This document shows positions 51,860 through 60,546 of a stretch of 64,000 nt of DNA, one piece after another (the first letter of the stretch is position 1; each line of letters begins with the position of its first letter). Both the position numbers and the translations under genes were made by a program. Below the pieces are notes generated by a model. That model did no database searches. It worked only from the letters and a program-made list of their open reading frames with translations, and was not told where the DNA came from. Source of the stretch: Burkholderia sp. 4M9327F10. GTDB taxonomy: Bacteria > Pseudomonadota > Gammaproteobacteria > Burkholderiales > Burkholderiaceae. The DNA lies in NCBI RefSeq assembly GCF_005503145.1, contig NZ_SCNV01000041.1:1-64000 (forward strand), read 5' to 3'.

Positions 51860-52252
51860 ATGCGTATGCCTGCTACCGCTCCGAGCCAACCCGGCACGAA
51901 CCAGTCGTGCCAGAAGGTCAACCAGATTCTTGGCCGCATGGGTGACAAGTGGACCATTCTCACGATCACCATGCTGGCGCAGAAGCCGCGGCGCTTTAAC
52001 GAGCTAAAACGCCTGATTGGCGGAATTTCCCAGCAAATGCTGACCCGCACATTGAAGGCGTTGGAACGCGACGGGATGGTGACGCGTACCGTCTATCCAA
52101 CTGTCCCGCCGCAAGTCGAGTACGCGCTGACCGAACTTGGCGGGTCACTTTCCTTGCCGCTGATGCAGCTTGCAATGTGGGTCGTGGATCATCTCGACCA
52201 GATTGAAACGCATCGGGCCTCGCACGCAGTGATTCCCGATTCCAGCGACTAG
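51860..52252 (+). CDS. HxlR family transcriptional regulator
   Basis: A 130-aa winged-helix protein with the HxlR pattern: CQKVNQILGRMGDKWTILTI, then RRFNELKRLIGGISQQMLTRTLKALERDGMVTR and PPQVEYALTELG. The conserved N-terminal Cys of this family (thiol/aldehyde sensing in some members) is present near residue 14. It probably regulates the divergent SDR gene. CTATGC and GCATAG copies lie in the gap between them. Confidence 0.92.
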   Translation: MRMPATAPSQPGTNQSCQKVNQILGRMGDKWTILTITMLAQKPRRFNELKRLIGGISQQMLTRTLKALERDGMVTRTVYPTVPPQVEYALTELGGSLSLPLMQLAMWVVDHLDQIETHRASHAVIPDSSD

Positions 52253-52348
52253 ATTCCTACGTGCGTCGGCCTTCGCGTCTACTATTTGAGGCGCCATAAA
52301 TCATTACGGGCTGTTGAACTCTGCCCAAATGTTGCCTGCAGGCTTGCG

Positions 52349-52690
52349 CTACTTCAGACGATCGATAAATTCCGCGACCAGACCCGTGATTTCCTCGGGC
52401 CTCTCCAGGCTAGGCAGATGAGCGGCGCCGGACAATTCATGGTACGACCCGTTCTGCACCGTAGTTGCGACATGACGGCTTCGTTCCTGAATGCTAGGAA
52501 GGTCGAGGTCACCGTAAATCACAAGCCGTCAATCACCGCCATCAAGTCCGCGACGGCCGAAAAATCCTCCGCGTCTGCGCAGGTTTCGCCAAAGCCCCGC
52601 TGATCGTAGGCGATAGCCTTATTGCTAGTGCCGATGCCATCTAGTTGAGCGCGCCACATGCGGCGATCGGCTAACTCGATCGCGCCTGTT
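52349..52690 (-). pseudogene. Remnant of an alpha/beta hydrolase (5' end missing, internal deletion and frameshift)
   Basis: On the minus strand one frame reads LADRRMWRAQLDGIG, AIAYDQRGFGET and LMAVIDGL, the early strands of an alpha/beta hydrolase. Directly after IDGL a stop occurs, and a shifted frame continues VIYGDLDLPSIQERS, then YHELSGAAHLPSLERPEEI and a stop at 52349-52351, the typical C-terminal end. The middle third, including the GxSxG nucleophile, is gone. The 5' end merges with the tail of the MocR gene. Clearly non-functional as an enzyme. Confidence 0.75.
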
Positions 52691-54131
52691 CGCGCATCAC
52701 GTCGGCGAGAATCTGAATACCTGCATCGATCTCGCTCTCGTTCCAGGCTGCGAAGCCGAGGAACAATCCTTGCGCGCTGGTTTCGGCGAAGTAATGCCGC
52801 GACAGCGGGCGCACTATCACACCCACCTCGGCCAAGCGGTTGCATACTTCATGATCGCGGTGCAGTGGTCCGAGTTGGGCTACCACTTGCATACCGCCGT
52901 CCGGTAACGATACGGTCAAGTCGGTGCCGATGCTCTTCAGTGCATGACACAGGTAATCGCGTCGCGCGTGATAGACACGCGTCATCTTGCGAATGTGAGC
53001 GGCGTAATGCCCCTCACCAATGAAATCGGACAAGGCGTCCTGTAACGTCATGCTGACAACCTGACCGGTGTGTCTTTGTGCATTGGCAAATACTTCCACA
53101 AAACGCCTGGGCACGACGACGTAACCCACCCGAATGTCTGCGTGCAGCGACTTCGAAAACGTGCCGACGTAAAACACACTGTCTGCTTTGTCGGAACCCT
53201 GTAGTGCGGCTACGGGACGCCCCTCGTAGTGAAATTCACTGTCGTAGTCGTCTTCGATAATCTGGGCGCCCACTCGAGCAGCAAATCGCAGCAGTGCCTG
53301 TCGACGAGGAGCCGGCATCAGCAATCCCGTTGGATGCTGGTGCGCGGGTGTGACAAATACCAGGCGTGGCGTGTCCGTCGATCCTTCGAAGGCCATACCG
53401 CTTCGATCAAGCGCGATGCCTCGCACCGTTGCACCCGCAGCTTCGAAAGCGACGCGCGCGCCGCTGTAGCCCGGGCTCTCGATCCACGCGACATCGCCCG
53501 GGTCCAGCACCATCCGGGCGATGAGCGTGATGGCAGCCTGTGCGGTGGGCATCAAGAAAACCTGTTGCGCGTCTGCGTTGACGCCGCGGTATTCGACAAG
53601 GTGATGCAGCAGTGCCTTCTGCAACTCGGGCCGGTTGCAGGCCATGCTTCGTCGAGCGAGCGCATGGCGTGTGGCCGTGCGCAGACATCGCCCCCACATC
53701 GCGTGCGGAAACTCCCGTGCATCGGCCACGCAGGGCGCAAATGGCTTCGGGCGTCCATCCCCAGTGAATGGCCAGCCGCTCCGGCCGATCTGTTGCGCCC
53801 ATTGGGACATCCCTGTAACGCTGTCTGAAGCAGGCGTATGCGGTTCAATCGCGATCAGGCTTGCCGACGGCATTGGCGCTACGACAGGGCGGCGCCCGCG
53901 TGAGACGTCGAGATAACCCTCCATGGCGAGTTGCTCGATCACCGCAGAGACGGTGTTTCTCGACACGCTCAGGTGGAGCGCAAGTTCCCGGCTGGAAGGC
54001 AGACGCCTCCCGCTTGCAAGCGTTCCCGCCGCAATGGCGTGCCTTAGCTGATCGCATAGCTGCCGTGTGAGAGCAACGCCGCTTTGCGGGTCAACTTTGA
54101 AATCGAACAAACCGGCGAGAGCGTTAACCAT
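52671..54131 (-). CDS. MocR-type regulator (GntR HTH fused to aminotransferase-like domain)
   Basis: A 486-aa protein. The N-terminal GntR winged helix (about residues 10-85) has GRRLPSSRELALHLSVSRNTV, and a fold-type I aminotransferase-like domain follows with DDYDSEFHYEGRP and the PLP lysine in VGTFSKSLHADIRVGY. MocR proteins use PLP, or PLP adducts of amines, as effector. It is divergent from an NTF2-like gene 155 bp away. A 20-bp perfect palindrome lies 13 bp before its start. The hydrolase remnant downstream may once have been its cotranscribed gene. Confidence 0.92.
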   Translation of the reverse strand: MVNALAGLFDFKVDPQSGVALTRQLCDQLRHAIAAGTLASGRRLPSSRELALHLSVSRNTVSAVIEQLAMEGYLDVSRGRRPVVAPMPSASLIAIEPHTPASDSVTGMSQWAQQIGRSGWPFTGDGRPKPFAPCVADAREFPHAMWGRCLRTATRHALARRSMACNRPELQKALLHHLVEYRGVNADAQQVFLMPTAQAAITLIARMVLDPGDVAWIESPGYSGARVAFEAAGATVRGIALDRSGMAFEGSTDTPRLVFVTPAHQHPTGLLMPAPRRQALLRFAARVGAQIIEDDYDSEFHYEGRPVAALQGSDKADSVFYVGTFSKSLHADIRVGYVVVPRRFVEVFANAQRHTGQVVSMTLQDALSDFIGEGHYAAHIRKMTRVYHARRDYLCHALKSIGTDLTVSLPDGGMQVVAQLGPLHRDHEVCNRLAEVGVIVRPLSRHYFAETSAQGLFLGFAAWNESEIDAGIQILADVMREQARSS

Positions 54132-54143
54132 AAACTGGCCCTA

Positions 54144-54163
54144 TGTTTTTATAAAAACATACC
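54144..54163. promoter_or_regulatory. 20-bp perfect palindrome, candidate MocR operator
   Basis: TATGTTTTTATAAAAACATA reads identically on both strands. It lies 13 bp before the MocR start and 123 bp before the divergent NTF2-like gene, overlapping the expected MocR promoter. A second small dyad (CTTTCTGAAAG, 54166-54176) follows directly. Confidence 0.65.
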
Positions 54164-54286
54164 CTTTCTGAAAGTGCCAGTCAAACCTATAGTCGTATCA
54201 GCTTCCGTCACCTATGAGTTCGTACACGACGTAGTTCGCGGCGGTTACCAATAACCGAATTTCACCGGCCATGGAGTTAATACAGT

Positions 54287-54661
54287 ATGGAAATCACCGA
54301 TGTCTCCCATGCTTTGCAAATCTATTTCGACGTCATGTATGAATGCGATCTGGAAAAATTTGACCTCATATTTCACCCAACAAGTTCTCTTTTCACAATG
54401 AGGAGCGGTGAGCTAAACGTTCGTCCGTTTGCTCAATATCGCTCGGAGATTGCGGCGCGTACACCGCCTAAGAGCGTGTCACAGCCACGTATTGATGCGG
54501 TTCTTCAGATTGCCATGCTGTCGTCGGAGATAGCGTTCGCGCAGGTTCGTGTCCGCATCTTCGAGAAAGTCTTCATCGATAACCTCAACCTGCTGAAGTT
54601 CGACGGACGCTGGATGATCGTTGCGAAAATTTTTCACCACGCTGAAACAATCGAGGCTTAG
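54287..54661 (+). CDS. NTF2-like (lumazine-binding-type) family protein
   Basis: A 124-aa cone-shaped NTF2-like protein: ALQIYFDVMYECDLEKFDLIFHP at the start, and the closing strand pattern FVDNLNLLKFDGRWMIVAKIFHH-like near the C-terminus (actual: NLNLLKFDGRWMIVAKIFHH). The group is annotated as putative lumazine-binding or nuclear-transport-factor-2 family; members bind small ligands or act as isomerases, function here unknown. GC content is lower than in neighbours. The divergent MocR regulator is its probable controller. Confidence 0.8.
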   Translation: MEITDVSHALQIYFDVMYECDLEKFDLIFHPTSSLFTMRSGELNVRPFAQYRSEIAARTPPKSVSQPRIDAVLQIAMLSSEIAFAQVRVRIFEKVFIDNLNLLKFDGRWMIVAKIFHHAETIEA

Positions 54662-54700
54662 CGACGCCTTGACGCCGCCCTCAAACAAAACGTGCCAAGC

Positions 54701-55672
54701 TCAATGAGACGACACATACATCGCATCATCAAACGGTGCCGGGACGGCAAAGCTTGCGCGCATGCGCCTCGTCTCCGCTGCCGGCGTCAAGCCAAAGAGT
54801 CTCTTGAACTCTCTGCTGAACTGGGATGCGCTCGTGTAGCCCACTGCGTAGCTCGCCGCCTCCGCGGTCAGGTCCTCGCGGACCATAAGCAGACGAGCCT
54901 GATGCAACCGCGTAGACTTGACGTATTGCATCGGAGAAACCTGTGTTATCGCCTTGAAGTGGCAGTGGAAGCTCGGAATGCTCATTCCCGCTTCCTCGGC
55001 CAACTGCATCACATCCAGCGGTTGCGCGTAGCCGGCATGGATAAGGCGTAGCGATCTGCCTATCCGGCCGAATTGCCCTCTCATCGCCAACGCCTCACGC
55101 ATCGAACTTCCTTGCGCTCCGGTGAGCACACGGAAGTAAAGTTCACGCAGCAGGCCCGGGCCCAATACAGCGGCTTCGAGCGGCGCATGCATCGCCTCGA
55201 GGAAGCGCAATACGGAGGCCTGCATCGCGTCGTCCATTGGCGTCGACATCATGCTTTGAGGCGCTTGCACGTGTTCCTTGGCGCCTGCCCGATCGATCTG
55301 CACGGCCAGTTCCGCGGCCAAGGTGAAATCGAGGTGGAGGTACAGGGCGAGCAACGGGCGCTCCTGGGTTGCATCGGTCTCCATGCTGAACGGAACGGGC
55401 ACGGACACCGCCAGGTAGTGATGTTCGTCATACAGGTAAAGCTGGTCGCCGAAGTAACCTCGCTTGCGACCCTGGCAAACAATCACGATGCCGGGATCGT
55501 ACAGAACCGGCGTGCGTGACAGTGCCCGGTTCGAACGCAGGATGCGCACGCTCGACAGCGCCGTGAGGTTGTAGCCCTCCTCGGGCGCCAGTGCGCGAAG
55601 CAGCGCAATCATGCGCTTCTGGCTGCGCGGCGAGAGATCAGGATGATAGGTAGAGGCTCGCTTCGTACTCAT
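54701..55672 (-). CDS. AraC family transcriptional regulator
   Basis: A 323-aa regulator of the type with an N-terminal cupin-like arm (AraC_N, about residues 30-190) and two C-terminal HTH motifs (about 220-315): LDVMQLAEEAGMSIPSFHCHFKAITQVSPMQYVKSTRL (in part) and AAS YAVGYTSASQFSREFKRLFG. The start at ATG 55672 is preferred to a TTG at 55684. It is divergent from an SDR gene 94 bp away, which is the probable target. Confidence 0.9.
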   Translation of the reverse strand: MSTKRASTYHPDLSPRSQKRMIALLRALAPEEGYNLTALSSVRILRSNRALSRTPVLYDPGIVIVCQGRKRGYFGDQLYLYDEHHYLAVSVPVPFSMETDATQERPLLALYLHLDFTLAAELAVQIDRAGAKEHVQAPQSMMSTPMDDAMQASVLRFLEAMHAPLEAAVLGPGLLRELYFRVLTGAQGSSMREALAMRGQFGRIGRSLRLIHAGYAQPLDVMQLAEEAGMSIPSFHCHFKAITQVSPMQYVKSTRLHQARLLMVREDLTAEAASYAVGYTSASQFSREFKRLFGLTPAAETRRMRASFAVPAPFDDAMYVSSH

Positions 55673-55766
55673 AGTTTTAGGCAAGAAAGATAGCGAAATC
55701 CGGCTTAATCAGCCCCGCTCTTCAGACTAGTATGCACTCTCAAGTTCACGTTCGGGAGAAGCTTAA

Positions 55767-56600
55767 ATGGCATCTAGCAAAATTCTGCTCATTACGGGCG
55801 TCAGCAGCGGCTTTGGCCGCGCGCTGGCACAAGAGGCGCTAGCCTCGGGTCACAAAGTCGTCGGAACGGTGAGAAGTGCGCAGGCAAAGCGCGAGTTTGA
55901 GTCTTTGTCCGCGAATGCCGCATTTGCGCGCGTGCTTGACGTGACCGACTTCGATGCCATCGACGACATCGTGGCGGAGATTGAGACGACCGTCGGACCC
56001 ATCGATGTTCTGGTCAACAATGCCGGCTATGGGCATGAAGGCGTCATGGAAGAATCGCCTTTGTCCGAGATGCGCAGACAGTTCGATGTGAATGTGTTCG
56101 GAGCAGTCGCCATGATGAAGGCCGTCTTGCCCTTCATGCGTGAGCGCCGGCGTGGCCACATTCTGAACATCACGTCGATGGGCGGCTATATCACCATGCC
56201 GGGCATCGCCTATTACTGCGGAAGCAAATTCGCGCTGGAGGGTATCTCCGAGGCGCTGGGTAAAGAGGTCAAGCCGCTCGGCATCGCCGTGACAGCCGTT
56301 GCGCCAGGCTCGTTCCGCACCGACTGGGCGGGCCGCTCGATGACGCGCACGCCCCGTTCGATTGCGGACTACGATCCTGTTTTCGACCCCGTGCGCAAAG
56401 CCCGTGAGGAGAAAAGCGGCAAGCAATTGGGGGACCCCAAAAAGGCGGCGCGCGCGATGCTCGCCGCAATCGCTGCGGACCACCCACCCGCGCATCTTTT
56501 GCTCGGTAGCGACGCACTCGGGCTCGTGAGGGACAAGTTGTCGGCGCTGGAAGAGGAGATCCGTGCCTGGGAGGTCGTCACGGTTTCGACTGACGGCTAA
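55767..56600 (+). CDS. Short-chain dehydrogenase/reductase
   Basis: A 277-aa classical SDR: cofactor motif TGVSSGFGRALAQ (residues 10-22), NNAGYG, the catalytic Ser in NITSMGG, and YxxxK as AYYCGSKFALEG. The sequence resembles oxidoreductases paired with AraC regulators of the above type. Substrate unknown. It is convergent with the pca operon, whose terminator lies just past its stop. Confidence 0.92.
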   Translation: MASSKILLITGVSSGFGRALAQEALASGHKVVGTVRSAQAKREFESLSANAAFARVLDVTDFDAIDDIVAEIETTVGPIDVLVNNAGYGHEGVMEESPLSEMRRQFDVNVFGAVAMMKAVLPFMRERRRGHILNITSMGGYITMPGIAYYCGSKFALEGISEALGKEVKPLGIAVTAVAPGSFRTDWAGRSMTRTPRSIADYDPVFDPVRKAREEKSGKQLGDPKKAARAMLAAIAADHPPAHLLLGSDALGLVRDKLSALEEEIRAWEVVTVSTDG

Positions 56601-56614
56601 AGACTCGCCAGGAC

Positions 56615-56646
56615 GAAAAAAGGCCCGCATGACGCGGGCCTAAAAA
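56615..56646 (-). terminator. Rho-independent terminator of the pcaHG operon
   Basis: AGGCCCGC (56621-56628) pairs with GCGGGCCT (56634-56641) around a 5-nt loop. On the minus strand six U follow the stem, and the reverse side also carries an A-run, so it may work in both directions for the convergent SDR gene. Confidence 0.85.
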
Positions 56647-56716
56647 TACTCGGAGTTTCGCAATCGAAGTCGCGAGCCGCGATCCTATCGCGCGATTGTG
56701 AAGGCGGCGTGAAAGC

Positions 56717-57307
56717 TTACAAATCAAAGAACACGGTTTCCTGCTCGCCTTGCATGCGAATATCGAACCGGTACACGGTCTTGCTCGTACCGGGCTCGCG
56801 CCGTGCGATCAGCGTGGCACGGCGATCCGCGGGCACTAAAGCGAGTACCGGATCGCTTTCATTCGCCGCAGTCTCGTCATCGAAGTAAATCCGCGTGAAC
56901 GTATGCAGCAACATCCCGCGCATCGTCACGATCACATTCAGATGTGGTGCCTCGTTCGGAGCGGCACGTCCCGGCTTCACCGTCTCGACGACAAAGCGCT
57001 TGTGCGGATCAGTCCCGGTGCCAACCCGCGCGAATCCACGGAAGCCGCTCGCTTCAACTTCCGCCCGCGAGGCTGGATACCGCCCCTGGCTATCCACCTG
57101 CGACACCTCCAGCATTGCATCGCCGATTACCTTGCCGTCGCCATCGAATACCTGGCCCACAATCGTGATGTGGTCGCCGGCTGCTTCATGGTCGGCAACT
57201 GCAGGCGTGAAGAGGCTCTTGAAGTCGAAGTTGTATTGTTCCGGGCACAGCCCATACGCGAAATACGGTCCAACCGTTTGCGACGGCGTTTGCTTGAGTG
57301 TCGTCAT
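56717..57307 (-). CDS. pcaG: Protocatechuate 3,4-dioxygenase alpha subunit
   Basis: A 196-aa subunit of the intradiol ring-cleavage enzyme. It shows the family start QTPSQTVGPYFAYGL, then ITIVGQVFDGDGKVIGDAMLEVSQVDSQGRY and HLNVIVTMRGMLLHTFTRIYFDDE. Alpha subunits have lost the iron ligands, as here. It begins 3 bp after pcaH. The alpha-beta pair converts protocatechuate to beta-carboxymuconate for the beta-ketoadipate pathway. Confidence 0.96.
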   Translation of the reverse strand: MTTLKQTPSQTVGPYFAYGLCPEQYNFDFKSLFTPAVADHEAAGDHITIVGQVFDGDGKVIGDAMLEVSQVDSQGRYPASRAEVEASGFRGFARVGTGTDPHKRFVVETVKPGRAAPNEAPHLNVIVTMRGMLLHTFTRIYFDDETAANESDPVLALVPADRRATLIARREPGTSKTVYRFDIRMQGEQETVFFDL

Positions 57308-57310
57308 GAC

Positions 57311-58015
57311 TTAGCGCTCCATCGGGGTTTCGTTAGGGCCGCGCAGCACGATGTCGAAATCGTAGCCGAGCGCGTACGCTTCCTGCGTCGTATCCAGCGA
57401 GAAGCGCGATACCAGGCGTTCGCGCGCATGCTCGGGCGTGCCCTGGAAGATCGGATCGAAAGCCAGTAGCGGATCGCCCGGGAAGTACATTTGCGTCACG
57501 AGCCGCGAGCCGAAGTGGTCGCCGAACAGCGAAAAGTGAATGTGGTTCGGACGCCATGCATTCGGGTGATTGCCCCACGGATAAGCGCCCGGCTTGATCG
57601 TCAGAAAACGATAGCGCCCCTCGTTGTCGGTGAGGCAGCGCCCTGCGCCCAAGAAATTCGGATCCAGCGGCGCATCGTGCTGGTCGGCCTTGTGCACGTA
57701 GCGGCCTGCTGCGTTGGCTTGCCAGATCTCAACCAGCGTGTTGCGCACCGGGCGGCCGCCTTCGTCGAGCACGCGGCCCGTCACGATGATCCGTTCGCCT
57801 AGCGGCTCGCCGTTACGCACCGCGTTGCGCGTCAAGTCGTGGTCAAGCGCGCCAAGGTCTTCTGCGCCATACACCGGCACGCGCTGATCGCGCAGCTTTT
57901 CCTTCAGCGGAATCAGCGGGCGGGTCGGGCCGCGCTTTACCGACGAGCCGTAGCCGGGATACACGTAAGGGGGGTGCGAGTCGAAATCGCGCGGAGTGAG
58001 GATGGGCTCGTCCAT
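57311..58015 (-). CDS. pcaH: Protocatechuate 3,4-dioxygenase beta subunit
   Basis: A 234-aa catalytic subunit. The non-heme Fe(III) ligands are visible at Tyr106 (NAAGRYVH), Tyr145 (GAYPWGN) and His158/His160 (RPNHIHFS). Promoter-proximal gene of pcaHG. It is divergent from the LysR gene pcaQ 110 bp away. Other pca genes (B, C, D, IJ) are not in the window, as is common where pcaHG is separate. Confidence 0.97.
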   Translation of the reverse strand: MDEPILTPRDFDSHPPYVYPGYGSSVKRGPTRPLIPLKEKLRDQRVPVYGAEDLGALDHDLTRNAVRNGEPLGERIIVTGRVLDEGGRPVRNTLVEIWQANAAGRYVHKADQHDAPLDPNFLGAGRCLTDNEGRYRFLTIKPGAYPWGNHPNAWRPNHIHFSLFGDHFGSRLVTQMYFPGDPLLAFDPIFQGTPEHARERLVSRFSLDTTQEAYALGYDFDIVLRGPNETPMER

Positions 58016-58112
58016 GGGGATGTCTCCTTGGATGAATTATGGAATAACGGGCTATGGTGCGACTTTAGCCAATCCAAGAAGTTATGAAAAATGACGTTTT
58101 CGCGCCTTTCGT

Positions 58113-58127
58113 ATAACCTCTCGTTAT
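58113..58127. promoter_or_regulatory. LysR-type (PcaQ) operator overlapping the pcaQ start
   Basis: ATAAC-CTCTC-GTTAT is a perfect 5-bp dyad with T-N11-A core (T58114, A58126). It overlaps the pcaQ ATG (58126) and sits about 100 bp upstream of pcaH, in line with PcaQ sites of the ATAAC type. Confidence 0.65.
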
Positions 58128-59136
58128 GCAACGAAGCCTCGCGGATAGCCGCGTCAAATTCCGTCATCTCCAGTGCTTTCTGGCCGTCGCGCAGTTTGGC
58201 GGGGTTCAGAAGGCGGCTGAGAGCCTGTCCATCACCCAGCCGGCGGTCTCCAAGACGGTCGCCGAGCTGGAGGCGATTCTCGGCGTCAAGCTGTTCGAGC
58301 GCGGCCGTCATGGCGCCGTGACCACGCGTGAGGGGCAGCTCTTCATGCCGCATGCCAGCGCCTGTGTCAGCGCGCTGCGGCAAGGCGTCGATCTGCTCGC
58401 ACGTGCGGAGGGTGCGGCGTCGGCCACGCTGGAGATCGGCGTTTTGCCCACCGTTGCCAGCGCGCTTGTGCCGCCAGTCCTGAAGCTGTTTGCTGTGCAG
58501 TGGCCGCGTGCGATCGTGCGCCTTGCCACCGGCGCCAACGCGGAGCTGCTGGAGCGCCTGAAAGCCGGCTCGATCGAATTCGCGGTGGGGCGTCTGGCCG
58601 ACCCTGAACGCATGGTCGGACTCAGCTTCGAGCAGCTTTTCACCGAGCCGCTAATTGCCGTGGTGCGCGCCGGGCATCCGCTGGCGGCAAGTGCCGGGCT
58701 GCCGGCCGCGCTGCTTGATGGCTTCACGGTGGTGGTGCCGCCGTTCGGCACCTTGATCCGGCAGTCCGCGGACAGTCTGCTGGCGGCGTGGGGTGTGCCG
58801 CCGCTATCGGCCTTCGTGGAGGTATTGTCGGTCTCGACCGGCCGGGCGCTGGCGCTCGAGAATGACGCGGTCTGGTTCGTGCCGCAAAGCGCCGTCGAAT
58901 ATGAATTGGCCCATGGCATGCTCGTGCGCTTGCCGTTGCCCCTGCCGTTTGCGGGTACCGGCACAGGCGAGCCGGTCGGCCTGATCCGCCGCTCCGACTC
59001 GCAGCCGTCTCCCGTCGGCATGGCTTTGATCGACGCGCTTCGCACGGTCGCGCGGCAGCGCACGGCGGTGGCTGCGTCTGCGACGCCAGCCAAGGCCAGG
59101 CGAGGGGCGCCGAAGCCTCGCCGCAAGCCGGCCTGA
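58126..59136 (+). CDS. pcaQ: LysR-type activator of protocatechuate genes
   Basis: A 336-aa LysR protein. The HTH region reads VKFRHLQCFLAVAQFGGVQKAAESLSITQPAVSKTVAELE (in part), and the effector domain contains GVLPTVASALVPPVL, a pattern shared by PcaQ/GbpR-type regulators. A basic Ala/Lys-rich tail extends the C-terminus. It is divergent from pcaHG, the classical arrangement for PcaQ, whose inducer is beta-carboxymuconate or a downstream intermediate. Confidence 0.9.
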   Translation: MQRSLADSRVKFRHLQCFLAVAQFGGVQKAAESLSITQPAVSKTVAELEAILGVKLFERGRHGAVTTREGQLFMPHASACVSALRQGVDLLARAEGAASATLEIGVLPTVASALVPPVLKLFAVQWPRAIVRLATGANAELLERLKAGSIEFAVGRLADPERMVGLSFEQLFTEPLIAVVRAGHPLAASAGLPAALLDGFTVVVPPFGTLIRQSADSLLAAWGVPPLSAFVEVLSVSTGRALALENDAVWFVPQSAVEYELAHGMLVRLPLPLPFAGTGTGEPVGLIRRSDSQPSPVGMALIDALRTVARQRTAVAASATPAKARRGAPKPRRKPA

Positions 59137-59335
59137 GGCGGTCGCAAAAGTCCGTCGGGCGCTCCCACGCGTTGCGCAGCGAGATCCACTTGCACGGCGG
59201 GGCCGCAAAGCGCAGCATGCGCGATCGCGCCGCCAGCGGGTGAACCATTCAGTACAAAATGCAGTTGCGGACGGACCCGTCTCCGGTGTACAAACACGGT
59301 GCCAAAGCGCTAGCTGTGATCGACAGGAGATTGCC

Positions 59336-60454
59336 ATGTCCAACGACTTGCCCACCCCGAGCGCCGCGCTGCAGGCCGCAGCAGACCCGGAGCACAATCC
59401 GCTCGGCACCGCTGGACTCGAGTTCGTGGAGTTCGCCGCACGCGATCCGCTGGCGCTCGGCCAGACCTTCGAGCAGCTCGGCTTCAAACCGATCGCGCGC
59501 CATATCAGCAAGGATGTCACCCTGTACCGCCAGGGCGAGATGAATTTCCTGCTCAATGCCGAGCCGGATTCGTTCGCCTCGCGCTACGCGGAGGAATACG
59601 GCGTGGGCATTTGCGCGGTCGGCATTCGCGTGGCCGATGCCCCGCGCGCCTTCGAGCGGGCCATCGAACTCGGCGCATGGGCCTTCGAAGGCGAGAAGAC
59701 CGGCAAGGGCGAACTGGTGATCCCGGCCATCCAGGGCATCGGCGATTCGCACATCTACTTCGTCGACCGCTGGCGCGGCCGCGGCGGCCTGCGCGGCGGG
59801 GTCGGCGATATTTCGATCTTCGACATCGATTTCCGCCCCATCGAGATCGACACAGCCCACGCCGACCTGAGTCACGCCGGCACGGGTCTCGTCGCCATCG
59901 ATCATCTGACGCAAACCGTCGGCGCGGGCCGGATGCAGGAGTGGCTCGATTTCTATCGCGACCTGCTCAACTTCCGCGAGATTCACGAGCTGCACGCCAA
60001 CTGGCACGTCTCCGCCGAATCGCGCGTGATGGTGTCGCCGTGCGGCGCGATCCGCATTCCGCTCTATGAGGAAGGCACGCGCCGTACCAACCTGATGCAC
60101 GAGTATTTGCCGGATCATCCGGGCGAAGGGGTGCAGCATATCGCCCTCGCCACCGACGATATCTTTGCCTGCGTCGAGCAACTGATTGCGAATGGGGTCG
60201 AATTTGTCGAGCCGCCGCCGCGCTATTACGAGCAGATCGATGCGCGGCTGCCGGGGCATGGGCTCGACCTCGAGCGGCTCAAGCACTGCCGGGTGCTGGT
60301 GGACGGCGAGATCGGCGCGGACGGCGTGCCGCTGCTGTTTTTTCAGACCTTTGTGCGGCGTCGCGCCGGTGAGATCTTCTTCGAGATCGTGCAGCGCAAG
60401 GGGCATCATGGCTTCGGCGAGGGCAACCTGAGCGCGCTGGCGCAGGCTCGTTGA
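59336..60454 (+). CDS. hpd: 4-Hydroxyphenylpyruvate dioxygenase
   Basis: A 372-aa two-domain VOC dioxygenase. The iron ligands of the 2-His-1-Glu triad can be placed in AIDHLTQTV, VQHIALATDD and FFEIVQRKGH. FYRDLLNFREIHE and the C-terminal LLFFQTFV/GFGEGNL also match HPPD. It makes homogentisate from the tyrosine-derived keto acid. The start ATG 59336 has AGGAG upstream; the longer frame starts inside an unrelated upstream region. Homogentisate genes (hmgA) are not in the window. Confidence 0.93.
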   Translation: MSNDLPTPSAALQAAADPEHNPLGTAGLEFVEFAARDPLALGQTFEQLGFKPIARHISKDVTLYRQGEMNFLLNAEPDSFASRYAEEYGVGICAVGIRVADAPRAFERAIELGAWAFEGEKTGKGELVIPAIQGIGDSHIYFVDRWRGRGGLRGGVGDISIFDIDFRPIEIDTAHADLSHAGTGLVAIDHLTQTVGAGRMQEWLDFYRDLLNFREIHELHANWHVSAESRVMVSPCGAIRIPLYEEGTRRTNLMHEYLPDHPGEGVQHIALATDDIFACVEQLIANGVEFVEPPPRYYEQIDARLPGHGLDLERLKHCRVLVDGEIGADGVPLLFFQTFVRRRAGEIFFEIVQRKGHHGFGEGNLSALAQAR

Positions 60455-60546
60455 ACTCGCGCCGCAGCGACAGCAAAAACAAAAACGAAAGCGGCGGCGG
60501 AGATAGAAACCACGGCCCGAAATCCGCCAATCCACCAATCCGCCAC

